Source: Bacillota bacterium
GTDB taxonomy: Bacteria > Bacillota > Clostridia > Christensenellales > Christensenellaceae
DNA: 49,469 bases
Assembly: GCA_023393165.1 (NCBI GenBank)
Contig: JAEWMJ010000061.1
Span: 1 to 49,469 of the forward strand
Direction of reading: 5' to 3'
The notes below the pieces were generated by a model that ran no database searches, was not told the DNA's origin, and saw only the letters and a program-made list of their open reading frames with translations. Below are positions 1 to 7,075 of the stretch, piece after piece. The position numbers and the translations under genes are program-made. Position 1 is the first letter of the stretch; every line of letters begins with the position of its first letter.

Positions 1-55
1 AGCTTGAACAACTCCATTCTAACGGAAAGGTGATTTTTTGTGTAACTTTTGCCAT

Positions 56-83
56 CCACCCGCATAGCGGGTGGTTTTTTGTT
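56..83 (+). terminator. Rho-independent terminator at left edge
   Basis: Perfect 8-bp stem CCACCCGC / GCGGGTGG with an ATA loop, followed by TTTTTTG. It would end a rightward transcript entering from outside the window. Confidence 0.8.
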
Positions 84-121
84 TCGTACGCTGCGCGTAC
101 TCAACGGACTAAAGTCACAAA

Positions 122-150
122 ATAAAAAAAGAACCGCCTTACGGCAGTTC
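122..150 (-). terminator. Terminator of the permease gene
   Basis: On the minus strand, GAACTGCC-GTAA-GGCGGTTC (one mismatch in the stem) is followed by a run of T. It lies about 20 bp past the permease stop codon and converges with the terminator at 56-83. Confidence 0.8.
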
Positions 151-170
151 AGTTCATTCTTTATTTTTGA

Positions 171-1529
171 TTAAGCTCTCGCCTTGAGAAGTTCAGGGTC
201 CTTGCTGCGGCCGATGGTAGCGGCAAATATGATTATACCGGTCAGATAATACAGGCCCGTATATGCCCACCATTGTCCCGTGCCTTTGATAAGATCAGGC
301 ATGTAGCAGGCAATCAGTACAATCAGAACGATGATGGAAACCGCACTTCCGCCCGGCGCCTTGAATTTGGCAACACCGGGGTTCTTTTTACGGGCTACAA
401 CAACGCTGATGCAAATGATGGCCACTACCAGCGCGTTGGAGAACGCGCCCAGGCTTATAACAAAGTTTGTCACATCCGGAATCGCCGCTATAATCACAAC
501 GATGATGATGGTCAGGAGCGTCGCACCGATCGGAACACCGTTTTTGTTTAGTTTGGCAAGGCCCTTGGGCAGCAGTCCGCCTTCACCTGCAGCCGCAAAC
601 GTACGGGCAGCCAGCAGCATACAAACCAGAGCCGTCGTCATCAGCGCTAATACAGCGGAAATAACGATTACGGTGATGATCCAGGGCGCCGTCGCCATCA
701 TGTTCGCCAGCGCCGCGCCAACCATCGGGGCGTACAGGAAGTTCGGGTTCGCTGCCAGATACTCGGCGGAGAGAAGGCCAAGGGTGGATACCATGGTAAT
801 AACATACACAACGACCGTAATGATCATGGCGATGGTCATGGCTTTGGGAATGGTCTTCTGGGGATCCTTGATTTCTTCCACCATAAATGCTACAGCCACA
901 ATTGCGCCGTATGCCAGCATGGCGACTGGGATCATGCTTGCAAAACCAAAGCTTCCGCTAGCTCCCTGTCCGAAGAACGGGCTGAAGTTGCCGGGATTCC
1001 AACCGCTGCTGAACGCCAGAACAATAAAGATGGCCAGGGTGCCTAGCAGGCCAATGGTCAGGGCGAGGTTGATTTTGCCGGTTGCGGAGATGTTCAGCAG
1101 GACGAATAGGCCGCAGATAATAGAGGCTATTACCGCGATAATGGTTGAGTAAGGCGCAAGCGCCTCGAAACCCGAGCCCAAGTAATACGCAATGTAATAC
1201 ACGGAGAACGATGTGCCGCCGATACAGCCGAACAGGTAGGACCAGGCTGAGATCCAGCCCCAGAACTTGCCCTGTTTCTCCGTCTTTCCAAGCGCTTTTT
1301 CAGGAAAAACAAAGACGCCGCCCGACTTCGGGTAAATCGTGGAAAGCTCAGCAGTCTGCAGGCCATATAAAAACAGAATAATACCCGCAATAATCCATGA
1401 CAGGATGGATGCAGGACCTGCGCCTGCGATGGTTACGCCCGACAGTGAGAATATGGCACTTCCGATCATTCCGCCAATGAGGATAGCGGTACTGTCACGC
1501 AAACCAAGTTTTTTTTGTTCGTTCAACAT
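171..1529 (-). CDS. APC-family amino acid/cation permease
   Basis: A 452-residue, very hydrophobic membrane protein with about 12 predicted helices. The first helix carries GGMIGSAIFSLSG, the unwound substrate-binding motif of the APC superfamily (GxxIGxGIF), and a loop with EEIKDPQKTIPKA follows helix 6, as in amino acid permeases. It should import an amino acid or related amine across the cytoplasmic membrane; the exact substrate cannot be read from the sequence. I chose the ATG at 1529, preceded by GAAGGGAAG, over an upstream in-frame ATG at 1592. The gene is monocistronic, with its own promoter and terminator. Its promoter shares half-sites with the grd and xdh promoters, so a glycine-family or purine-related substrate is plausible, but this is inference. 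Confidence 0.85.
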   Translation of the reverse strand: MLNEQKKLGLRDSTAILIGGMIGSAIFSLSGVTIAGAGPASILSWIIAGIILFLYGLQTAELSTIYPKSGGVFVFPEKALGKTEKQGKFWGWISAWSYLFGCIGGTSFSVYYIAYYLGSGFEALAPYSTIIAVIASIICGLFVLLNISATGKINLALTIGLLGTLAIFIVLAFSSGWNPGNFSPFFGQGASGSFGFASMIPVAMLAYGAIVAVAFMVEEIKDPQKTIPKAMTIAMIITVVVYVITMVSTLGLLSAEYLAANPNFLYAPMVGAALANMMATAPWIITVIVISAVLALMTTALVCMLLAARTFAAAGEGGLLPKGLAKLNKNGVPIGATLLTIIIVVIIAAIPDVTNFVISLGAFSNALVVAIICISVVVARKKNPGVAKFKAPGGSAVSIIVLIVLIACYMPDLIKGTGQWWAYTGLYYLTGIIIFAATIGRSKDPELLKARA

Positions 1530-1838
1530 TAACTTCCCTTCTTTCGTTTTATAGTATTGTTTAAAACGCATAATACTGCGCTTGAAAACCACCTATAATA
1601 CTTTTTTCAATTCTAATCGTCTTTGATTTGTATAGAGGAAATTAAGGCGCTTAATCTAAAGTTTAAAGTCAAAGCACCCTTGCGACCGATATTTTATAAT
1701 CTGAAATACTTAACCGTATACATCCGGTTAATCATACTTCTATTTTTCAAAGTGTGGAGACACTAATTTCAAAGTTTCCTGTTTATATTACTCAAAGGCG
1801 TCGTTGCCTCAGGTAGATATGTTATCTTGATGTTTTTA

Positions 1839-1867
1839 ATTATACAGAATGTAGTGTATGTTGTCAA
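1839..1867 (-). promoter_or_regulatory. Consensus sigma-A promoter of the permease
   Basis: Minus strand TTGACA (1862-1867), 17-bp spacer, TATAAT (1839-1844): both hexamers are perfect. The start of transcription should be near 1832, giving a leader of about 300 nt. Upstream of the -35 lies ATAAAACATATTG (1886-1898), identical to a sequence beside the grd-operon -35 box. Confidence 0.88.
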
Positions 1868-1921
1868 TAAAAAATGTATTTTATACAATATGTTTTATAA
1901 TATTCTTTACCATATTTTTGA

Positions 1922-1952
1922 AAGAAAAAAATCCGTCCCATAACGGCCGGAT
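1922..1952 (-). terminator. Original terminator of the selA-selB-selC operon
   Basis: Minus strand stem ATCCGGCC / GGGACGGAT (one internal mismatch), loop GTTAT, then a T-rich run. It lies 36 bp beyond attL, where the transcript leaving the selenocysteine tRNA would have ended before phage insertion. It is now 25.5 kb from that tRNA. Confidence 0.75.
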
Positions 1953-1959
1953 ATATTGC

Positions 1960-1983
1960 GGATCCCCTGAATTCCGGGGATCC
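1960..1983. repeat. 8-bp inverted repeat next to attL
   Basis: GGATCCCC (1960-1967) and GGGGATCC (1976-1983) are perfect inverted arms around TGAATTCC. It lies just outside the prophage and in the unoccupied chromosome would have immediately followed the tRNA-Sec 3' end. No T-run follows it directly; a 3'-trailer hairpin is possible. Confidence 0.5.
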
Positions 1984-1987
1984 AAAG

Positions 1988-2016
1988 ATGGCGGGAGTAT
2001 GTGGGAATCGAACCCA
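1988..2016 (-). repeat. attL: 29-bp copy of the tRNA-Sec 3' end
   Basis: The 29 bp match positions 27522-27550 exactly and diverge on both sides. On the minus strand they encode the 3' part of tRNA-Sec (T-arm, 3' acceptor strand, discriminator and CCA). There is no tRNA 5' half here, so this is the truncated attachment-site copy left by site-specific integration. Confidence 0.93.
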
Positions 2017-2111
2017 TAGACCCGTTATCGGACTGAGTAATTGAGTTTGTTTTTCAGCATAATGAAGCCGTAGTTCATTAATAAGTTACTTATCCAAGTA
2101 ATATGATTGCA

Positions 2112-2169
2112 GGGTTAAAAAATCAAAACGGGGTTAAAATTGGGGTTAATTAACCCCAATTTTAACCCC
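2112..2169. promoter_or_regulatory. Candidate integrase arm-type sites, including a 40-bp perfect palindrome
   Basis: GGGTTAA occurs at 2112, 2131 and 2143 on the plus strand and twice inverted (TTAACCC ending at 2157 and 2169). Positions 2130-2169 form a perfect 40-bp palindrome. The pair at 2131/2143 has the same 12-bp period as a pair at 27454/27466 beside attR. Repeats flanking both att cores on the phage side are what lambda-type integrases use as arm sites. This reading is inference from arrangement. Confidence 0.6.
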
Positions 2170-2271
2170 TCTTTCCAAGTCAATTTGTTGCTTGTCTGAG
2201 TCAATGTAAATATTTTATTGTTGCATATTTGAAACGATGGTATTATTATTTTCCTGCAGGAGGAGGATTCT

Positions 2272-2541
2272 ATGACTACCGAATACGCAGATATCAGCCG
2301 GCAATACGCCAGCGATAAAATATTTTTAGATGTTGCAGTAAAGTTTTTCAAAGACGGGCGCTTAGTGCCGTTATGGTTTTATTTCGAAGATCAGAAGATC
2401 GCTATAAATAGAATACTGAATAAAATACCCATGGCCGCGACCAAGGCCGGCGGATCCGGATACCGGTATACGTGTCTAGCAGGCGGCCGGCAGTTCTATT
2501 TGTATTTTGATACGGTAAGGTGGTATATGGAAAGAGTATAA
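2272..2541 (+). CDS. Small phage protein of unknown function
   Basis: An 89-residue protein with no recognised domain. It starts at an ATG preceded by AGGAGGAGG, so translation is well supported. It is rich in aromatic residues in its second half (WFYFEDQKIAINRI and YLYFDTVRWYMERV) and probably folds as a small alpha/beta domain. It is the first rightward gene inside attL and may be part of the accessory cluster with the XRE/ImmA pair, although that pair has its own promoter. Confidence 0.65.
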   Translation: MTTEYADISRQYASDKIFLDVAVKFFKDGRLVPLWFYFEDQKIAINRILNKIPMAATKAGGSGYRYTCLAGGRQFYLYFDTVRWYMERV

Positions 2542-2607
2542 AAAATATCAGTTCATTCATATCTTATACAGTATTACATTTTATGTTATTTATTAACCAA
2601 AATTTAG

Positions 2608-2637
2608 TTGACACAGAAAACCCATATGTGGTACAAT
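2608..2637 (+). promoter_or_regulatory. Promoter of the XRE/ImmA accessory pair
   Basis: TTGACA (2608-2613), 18-bp spacer, TACAAT (2632-2637). The spacer contains CATATG within CCCATATGTGG, an imperfect dyad that could be the autoregulatory operator of the downstream XRE protein. The start of transcription would be about 55 bp before the ATG at 2698. Confidence 0.75.
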
Positions 2638-2697
2638 ATAGTTAAGTTTTAAGAATAGTAGTATTTAAACAGGGAGAATAAAAAGGAGTTGTAAAAA

Positions 2698-3060
2698 ATG
2701 ATTACTGAGTTTGGGAAATTTCTCAGAAAGATCCGCATTGACCGTGGTGAAATTCTAAAAGATATGGCGGACAAATTAGGTGTTACGCCCGCCTTTTTAT
2801 CTGCGGTTGAAGTTGGCAAAAAAAATGTCCCCGAAACATTACTTGTAAAAATTTCATATGAATATGAGCTGAGTGACTCGGAAAAAAATGAATTGATAAA
2901 GCTTTCTAAGGAGGCAGTTGTATCGGTAAAAATTAATCTTTGTAATTCAAGTCATGCTCAAAGAAACGCCGCAATAGTTTTTGCACGCGATTTTAGTACT
3001 CTATCAGAAGATACAGCAAATAAAATTGTCAAATTATTAAAGAAAGAATCTTATAATTAG
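2698..3060 (+). CDS. XRE-family HTH regulator (antitoxin-like)
   Basis: A 120-residue protein. Residues 5-60 form a lambda-repressor-type helix-turn-helix (FGKFLRKIRIDRGEILKDMA, then GVTPAFLSAVEVGKKNVP, the recognition-helix region). The C-terminal half is helical. It has AAGGAG before the ATG and its own promoter. The next gene, 13 bp downstream, encodes an ImmA/IrrE-type protease; XRE plus ImmA/IrrE pairs act as stress-sensing regulator/protease modules or as type II toxin-antitoxin-like pairs. It is not the main prophage repressor, which lies near 25.3 kb. It probably represses its own promoter. Confidence 0.8.
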   Translation: MITEFGKFLRKIRIDRGEILKDMADKLGVTPAFLSAVEVGKKNVPETLLVKISYEYELSDSEKNELIKLSKEAVVSVKINLCNSSHAQRNAAIVFARDFSTLSEDTANKIVKLLKKESYN

Positions 3061-3073
3061 GAGGTAGTAACTT

Positions 3074-3589
3074 TTGTCAGAATTTTTAGCGGATCCTCTG
3101 TCTCGAATGGACATAAGAAGAATGACAACGGAAATAAGGAGAAGTTTTGATTTGCAAAACCAATTATACTTTCCAGTTTTGCACGCCCTAGAGATTTTTC
3201 CGATAATAGATGAGACCTTTTTCTACGAAGTTGTTGAGGATGACCAATTGCCTCATGATACCCATGCGGAGTACAGTGTGGAAAACAACTGCATTAGGAT
3301 AAAAAACAGCGTTTACATTGGAGCGTATAACGGGTTTGGACGTGATAGAATGACAGTTGCTCACGAAATTGGACACTATATATTAATTCGGCAACACGGA
3401 ATTAAGTTATCAAGAAGTTTTGGAAATACAATCGAAACTTGTAGAGATCCAGAATGGCAAGCAAAATGCTTCGGGGGCGAATTATTAATACCCGCATGTC
3501 TGGTTAAAGGCATGGCGCCATATCAGGTTGCGGTGAAATGTGGGGTGTCGCTTGATGCAGCAGCGTATCAACTAACTAAAATAAAGTGA
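3074..3589 (+). CDS. ImmA/IrrE-family metallopeptidase
   Basis: A 171-residue protein with the zinc-protease motif VAHEIGHYIL (HExxH) near residues 96-105 and a downstream segment (CFGGELLIPACLV) typical of COG2856, where an acidic residue completes the zinc site. The start is TTG at 3074, preceded by GGAGGT. It lies 13 bp behind the XRE gene and is probably co-transcribed. In phages and integrative elements this family cleaves the cognate XRE repressor; in other loci it serves as the toxin half of a pair. A second protein of the family lies at 25678-26154 in the same prophage, so this copy probably has another partner and role. Confidence 0.82.
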   Translation: MSEFLADPLSRMDIRRMTTEIRRSFDLQNQLYFPVLHALEIFPIIDETFFYEVVEDDQLPHDTHAEYSVENNCIRIKNSVYIGAYNGFGRDRMTVAHEIGHYILIRQHGIKLSRSFGNTIETCRDPEWQAKCFGGELLIPACLVKGMAPYQVAVKCGVSLDAAAYQLTKIK

Positions 3590-3751
3590 AACGGTGACTC
3601 TGGTACAGCCACCGACTTCATAAATGGGATCACAGGCTGAGTTACACCCTGCTTTTGAATTCTTTTTACTTAGTTGAATATTACCATAATAAAAAATAAT
3701 ATTCAAGTATTCAGAAGAAAAATTCTCAGCCGGAAAGGCAAGGCTCTGCGA
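3590..3751. other. Intergenic gap in the accessory cluster
   Basis: AT-rich spacer of about 160 bp after the ImmA/IrrE gene. I see a weak CGGTG...CACCG dyad near 3594-3618 without a T-run, and no convincing ORF or promoter. Confidence 0.4.
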
Positions 3752-3853
3752 ATGAAGAGACGCTATATTTTTCGTGCCTCTTTTACCAAAAATGGCGTAA
3801 CATATTATGCTAAAGATTATGGCAAAAGAGCTTTTAAAATCTACATAGACTGA
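3752..3853 (+). CDS. 33-residue phage miniprotein
   Basis: A short basic ORF beginning MKRRYIFRASFTKNG and ending AKDYGKRAFKIYID. The composition (positive, aromatic, with YAKDYGKRAF) is like small conserved proteins seen in many Firmicutes prophages; this is recollection, not a search. No strong Shine-Dalgarno is visible, but the ORF is followed 15 bp later by a strong terminator, which supports its being a transcribed gene. Function unknown. Confidence 0.5.
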   Translation: MKRRYIFRASFTKNGVTYYAKDYGKRAFKIYID

Positions 3854-3868
3854 TTTTAAAAGAAAGTG

Positions 3869-3893
3869 GGGACCCCTTGGGTCCCTATTTTTT
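3869..3893 (+). terminator. Terminator of the rightward accessory cluster
   Basis: GGGACCC-CTT-GGGTCCC followed by TATTTTTTA. It insulates the rightward genes from the convergent lysis operon. Confidence 0.85.
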
Positions 3894-3972
3894 ATCATTA
3901 AAATAAGCCTCCCTTTCATTTTCGTCTAAATAGTAGCACATAAAGTGTGTCAGTTATCGTCAACTTTTTGGA

Positions 3973-4008
3973 ATAAAAAAATAAGGGACCCCCGAAAGGA
4001 TCCCTTTT
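3973..4008 (-). terminator. Terminator of the late/lysis operon
   Basis: Minus strand AAGGGATCC / GGGTCCCTT with a short loop, followed by TATTTTTTTA. It lies just beyond the last lysis gene and ends the leftward late transcript. Confidence 0.8.
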
Positions 4009-4032
4009 GTGTAGTCAAACAATTTAAATTTC

Positions 4033-4323
4033 TTATTCGCTTTTTCCGGCCTGTTTTATCAGCTGGTTTGTAAATACCGCTGTTCCCGCATAAAGCACAC
4101 CCTGGATTAATCCAGTGATGATGGCGGTTATAAGCGTCCCTGCGTCGGCAAACGGCATCCCTTCAGCAAGCGTCCATATGATCGCCAAAAGTACCGACAG
4201 CAATGCAAGCACTGCAGGGATCCACTTGTCCGGAATTGCCAACTGCTTCATGATCATGCCGATAACATAAAGTACCGGGATAAGCGCAGCCATAGTGGGA
4301 TTAATATACTGTGTAAAATCCAT
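4033..4323 (-). CDS. Phage holin
   Basis: A 96-residue protein with three hydrophobic segments (about residues 9-25, 36-53 and 64-82) and a short charged tail (QLIKQAGKSE). Size, topology and position after the amidase fit the small phage holins of Firmicutes. It would form lesions in the cytoplasmic membrane that trigger lysis and release or activate the endolysin. It is the last gene of the leftward late operon. Confidence 0.82.
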   Translation of the reverse strand: MDFTQYINPTMAALIPVLYVIGMIMKQLAIPDKWIPAVLALLSVLLAIIWTLAEGMPFADAGTLITAIITGLIQGVLYAGTAVFTNQLIKQAGKSE

Positions 4324-4329
4324 ATATAA

Positions 4330-4659
4330 TCATCCTCCTCTCACATTATTAACAACATTCGCTTTCTGATAGAAATCTTCCAGCTCATGTTCTTGCTCTT
4401 TGTAATACTTAATTGCCGCATCCAAATCGCCGTTGCCTATCGGGAAGCTCTTTGCCTTTTGAACTTCCTTTGCGGCACAATGCGAAAGGCTTCCTATGCT
4501 GCGAGTATATTTCATTTCTATAAACCGGCAGCTTATTAACTCCTGCTGCCTTTCTTCAGCCCGTTCATCTCTTTTATTTATTTTTCGAATAAGCATTGAG
4601 ACGGAAAAAGTGAGTATAGCAGACAAAACAATCAGGACAATTTCAATAAACAACGGCAT
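4330..4659 (-). CDS. Small membrane-anchored lysis-cassette protein
   Basis: A 109-residue protein with one N-terminal transmembrane helix (residues 3-23) followed by a charged, probably coiled-coil helix (RKINKRDERAEERQQEL) and a helical tail. It lies between the endolysin and the holin, 6 bp before the holin. Such proteins occur in many Firmicutes lysis cassettes and may modulate the holin, but no specific family is recognised. Function is inferred from position only. Confidence 0.65.
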   Translation of the reverse strand: MPLFIEIVLIVLSAILTFSVSMLIRKINKRDERAEERQQELISCRFIEMKYTRSIGSLSHCAAKEVQKAKSFPIGNGDLDAAIKYYKEQEHELEDFYQKANVVNNVRGG

Positions 4660-4675
4660 AATCGAGTTCCCCTTT

Positions 4676-5395
4676 CTATTCCCCTATGTAATTAAGCCAC
4701 ACATACCCCAGGCGGCCATGAGCATACACGCGCGCCCACTTCTCCCCTTCAACATACCTGTCCAACTTCACCTCATCGCCTCGATGCAATACTTCGATCA
4801 CCGGGGCTTTCAAATCTGCATCCTGGCGGAAGTTAAGATCTCCAACCGTTACGTGCCAAAGGTACGGATCTGCGGGGGTGGGTTCTGCGGTTTTGCCGCC
4901 ATTCCGTATAAATTCCCGGATCTCGTCCGTCGGAAAATAGATTCCCGGGCAGTCGGTATACCCAGGTCCGGCTATTTCCTTGTGCGTCACGATCTGCGTA
5001 ATGCTGGTAAAGTGATAGTACCGCACAATATCCGCAACGATCCGCTTCAAGGCCTCTTTCTGCGCGTCCCCCATCTGATCCCGCATAAAGTTTCCAAGGC
5101 ACACGATCCCTACGCTGCTGGCGTTAACGCCGTATGTCGGCAGCCCTGCTTTATTCATGGTATGGCCACCCTCGTATTCCAGGCCGCGCCCCCAGACTAC
5201 GTCGCCGTTTTTAAGCACGCAAATGTTGTAATCAATCCCTTTGTGCCCCTCGCCCAGGTGATAATTGTGGATAGACTCCACCGTCTCTGCTGCCCCGCCT
5301 TCACTATGGTGCAGCACGATCAGATCCGTTTTTCCCCTTTTTGTCAGGATCCCACTGAATTTCAGATGGTGATCCTGCACATACTCAAATGCCAT
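4676..5395 (-). CDS. N-acetylmuramoyl-L-alanine amidase endolysin with SH3 domain
   Basis: A 239-residue protein. The N-terminal ~150 residues are an Amidase_2/PGRP-fold zinc amidase: zinc ligands are visible in LHHSE, THKE and TDCPG. It would cleave the MurNAc to L-Ala bond of peptidoglycan. The C-terminal ~70 residues (WHVTVGDLNFRQDA, GYVWLNYIGE) form a bacterial SH3-type wall-binding domain. No signal peptide, so export depends on the holin. I chose the ATG at 5395, preceded by GGGAGA; an upstream ATG at 5416 lacks a ribosome binding site. Confidence 0.9.
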   Translation of the reverse strand: MAFEYVQDHHLKFSGILTKRGKTDLIVLHHSEGGAAETVESIHNYHLGEGHKGIDYNICVLKNGDVVWGRGLEYEGGHTMNKAGLPTYGVNASSVGIVCLGNFMRDQMGDAQKEALKRIVADIVRYYHFTSITQIVTHKEIAGPGYTDCPGIYFPTDEIREFIRNGGKTAEPTPADPYLWHVTVGDLNFRQDADLKAPVIEVLHRGDEVKLDRYVEGEKWARVYAHGRLGYVWLNYIGE

Positions 5396-5420
5396 AATAA
5401 AAAATTCTCCCTTCATAATT

Positions 5421-5442
5421 TAAAAAAGCGCCGAAGCGCTCG
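5421..5442 (-). terminator. Terminator between tail fibre and lysis cassette
   Basis: Minus strand AGCGC-TTCG-GCGCT followed by TTTTT. The UUCG tetraloop makes this a stable intrinsic terminator. Lysis gene expression would rely on partial read-through or antitermination. Confidence 0.8.
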
Positions 5443-5443
5443 A

Positions 5444-7075
5444 TTACAAATTATCAATTTCGGCCTGCGTAACCAGGCCCTTGCTGACCAGTAGAGCGGT
5501 CATCGCATCGATCTTGTGTTGCTGTTGCTGTATCATTCCGATGCATGGCACCACCAGCTTACTATAATCGACGCCGGCCGGTAGCCCGTCCTCGTCAAAT
5601 GTCACCGCGTCCGGGAACAGTTCCGCAATTTGCTCCGCAATGACGCCCATATGAATCTTGCCTCCATCATCGCTAAATTCCGGCTTATATGTAAACGTTT
5701 TAAGCTCGATATTCAGCAGCTTACGGGCGTCTTCATCCGTAAAAGGATTTATATTATCCTTCCAGCGATAAGAGGAACCAACTGTAAAAGCAGAGGCATT
5801 GATTGCAACATACGCAGAATTACCGTAATTTCTAAATTTAAAAGCCGCATCAGAACCAAATATGAAATCGGCATTAACTGAATCAGTTGCATTATAAAAA
5901 ATCATCGATCCATTTATAGCGTTAGGTGTATGAAAATATAATTTACCTAAGTCTTTTTTGATGGTTGGATCACCGTTAAATACCGGAGAACTTGTAAATG
6001 TCTTTGCTCCGGCAATGCTCTGTGCTCCGCTTGTTTTTACAGCAGAGCCCTCCAATGAGGTTAACCTGGAGTTAAGGGCAAACCCTTGATTAGCAGATAA
6101 AGGTAAATTGGTTATACCACCGCTGGTTAAATTATTTATAACATCATTTTGAGAGAGCGTTCTGCTCCAATTAGACCAATCGTTATCTGGCATTTTATGT
6201 CTAAAATAAAGCTCTGGGTATGTTGTAAGATATATTTGATAAGGATAACCACCATTAAAAATATTAAGCAATATGCCATCATTGTTTGTGGGAAAGTTTC
6301 TTGCCGTAGCTGCAGCAGCAGCGCTGATGAATATGCCTTCCTCGGAAAAACTATTTAGGTCATCTGAGCTTGTAAGGTATCTAACATATTGTAACTTTTT
6401 AGAATTAACCTCATTTATTGCACCAAGAACAGTTTTTGTAACAGTATCCAAAGCAGGATATTCTCCAGGTACTGTCAAGTACCCGGTTGTGTCTTGCTGC
6501 TGTTCCCACCATGTAAGATACTGATTAAAAATAGTACTGGTATCCACCTGCATGAGTCCGGACACAACGCCGCAGGCGGTGGGGCTTTGGCGCAGTTCAT
6601 CTATTTCCGCCTGCGTGATTACAGCGTTGTTCTTGGCTACATGTAGATCAGCTAACCCTAACTCCCACACTTGTCCCGCAATCCTGGTAAGCGACGTATC
6701 CCCCTTCTTTATAGCCAACGTTACTTCGCGGTCGACCATTGAAAGCCGTAAAACCACTCTATCTATCCTGTCAACGTTCAGGTCAGCATCTTCAACTGTG
6801 AGTGTTACGTCTTCCTTCATCCACACCTGTACGCCCTGGATATGGGCATACCCGGCCTTCACTGTCACCGTCATGTCATTATTGCTCATCACCTGCAGGT
6901 AGGTGCTGTCATCCGGATATACGCCGTCCTTGATCTCCCTCTGCCGTAATTTCTGCAGAATCTCCGCATCAGCAGCATTGTCATAAATCGGATCCCCTTG
7001 CTCGTCCGTCCCGATCTGTACGGACTGCATAGGAAAATACATGATATTTCTTTCATTCATCGGTGTATTAGGCAT
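5444..7075 (-). CDS. Tail fibre / receptor-binding protein with S74 chaperone domain
   Basis: A 543-residue protein. Residues 1-190 resemble baseplate-attachment domains of siphovirus fibres (MNERNIMYFPMQSVQIGTDE, later TVKAGYAHIQGVQVWMKED). The middle is Gly/Ser/Asn-rich and probably a trimeric fibre and host-recognition region. The last ~100 residues, beginning YRWKDNINPF and including GVIAEQI and CIGMIQQQQHK, match the peptidase S74 intramolecular chaperone, which trimerises and then removes itself. AGGAGG precedes the start. DNA from about 5.75 to 6.45 kb is clearly more AT-rich than the flanks, consistent with exchange of the receptor-binding module. Confidence 0.85.
   Translation of the reverse strand: MPNTPMNERNIMYFPMQSVQIGTDEQGDPIYDNAADAEILQKLRQREIKDGVYPDDSTYLQVMSNNDMTVTVKAGYAHIQGVQVWMKEDVTLTVEDADLNVDRIDRVVLRLSMVDREVTLAIKKGDTSLTRIAGQVWELGLADLHVAKNNAVITQAEIDELRQSPTACGVVSGLMQVDTSTIFNQYLTWWEQQQDTTGYLTVPGEYPALDTVTKTVLGAINEVNSKKLQYVRYLTSSDDLNSFSEEGIFISAAAAATARNFPTNNDGILLNIFNGGYPYQIYLTTYPELYFRHKMPDNDWSNWSRTLSQNDVINNLTSGGITNLPLSANQGFALNSRLTSLEGSAVKTSGAQSIAGAKTFTSSPVFNGDPTIKKDLGKLYFHTPNAINGSMIFYNATDSVNADFIFGSDAAFKFRNYGNSAYVAINASAFTVGSSYRWKDNINPFTDEDARKLLNIELKTFTYKPEFSDDGGKIHMGVIAEQIAELFPDAVTFDEDGLPAGVDYSKLVVPCIGMIQQQQHKIDAMTALLVSKGLVTQAEIDNL

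Noticed and set aside
331..1152. 273-codon plus-strand frame over the permease
   Set aside because: Antisense shadow of a membrane protein gene; Ala/Thr/Met-rich with no domain.
1839..1857. A dyad ATTATACAG-A-ATGTAGTGT as a regulator operator
   Set aside because: Half of it is simply the permease -10 box TATAAT and the arms match poorly; I keep only the site upstream of the -35.
1960..1983. BamHI/EcoRI-like sites next to attL as a cloning artefact
   Set aside because: The surrounding sequence continues naturally into the selC terminator and no vector sequence is visible.
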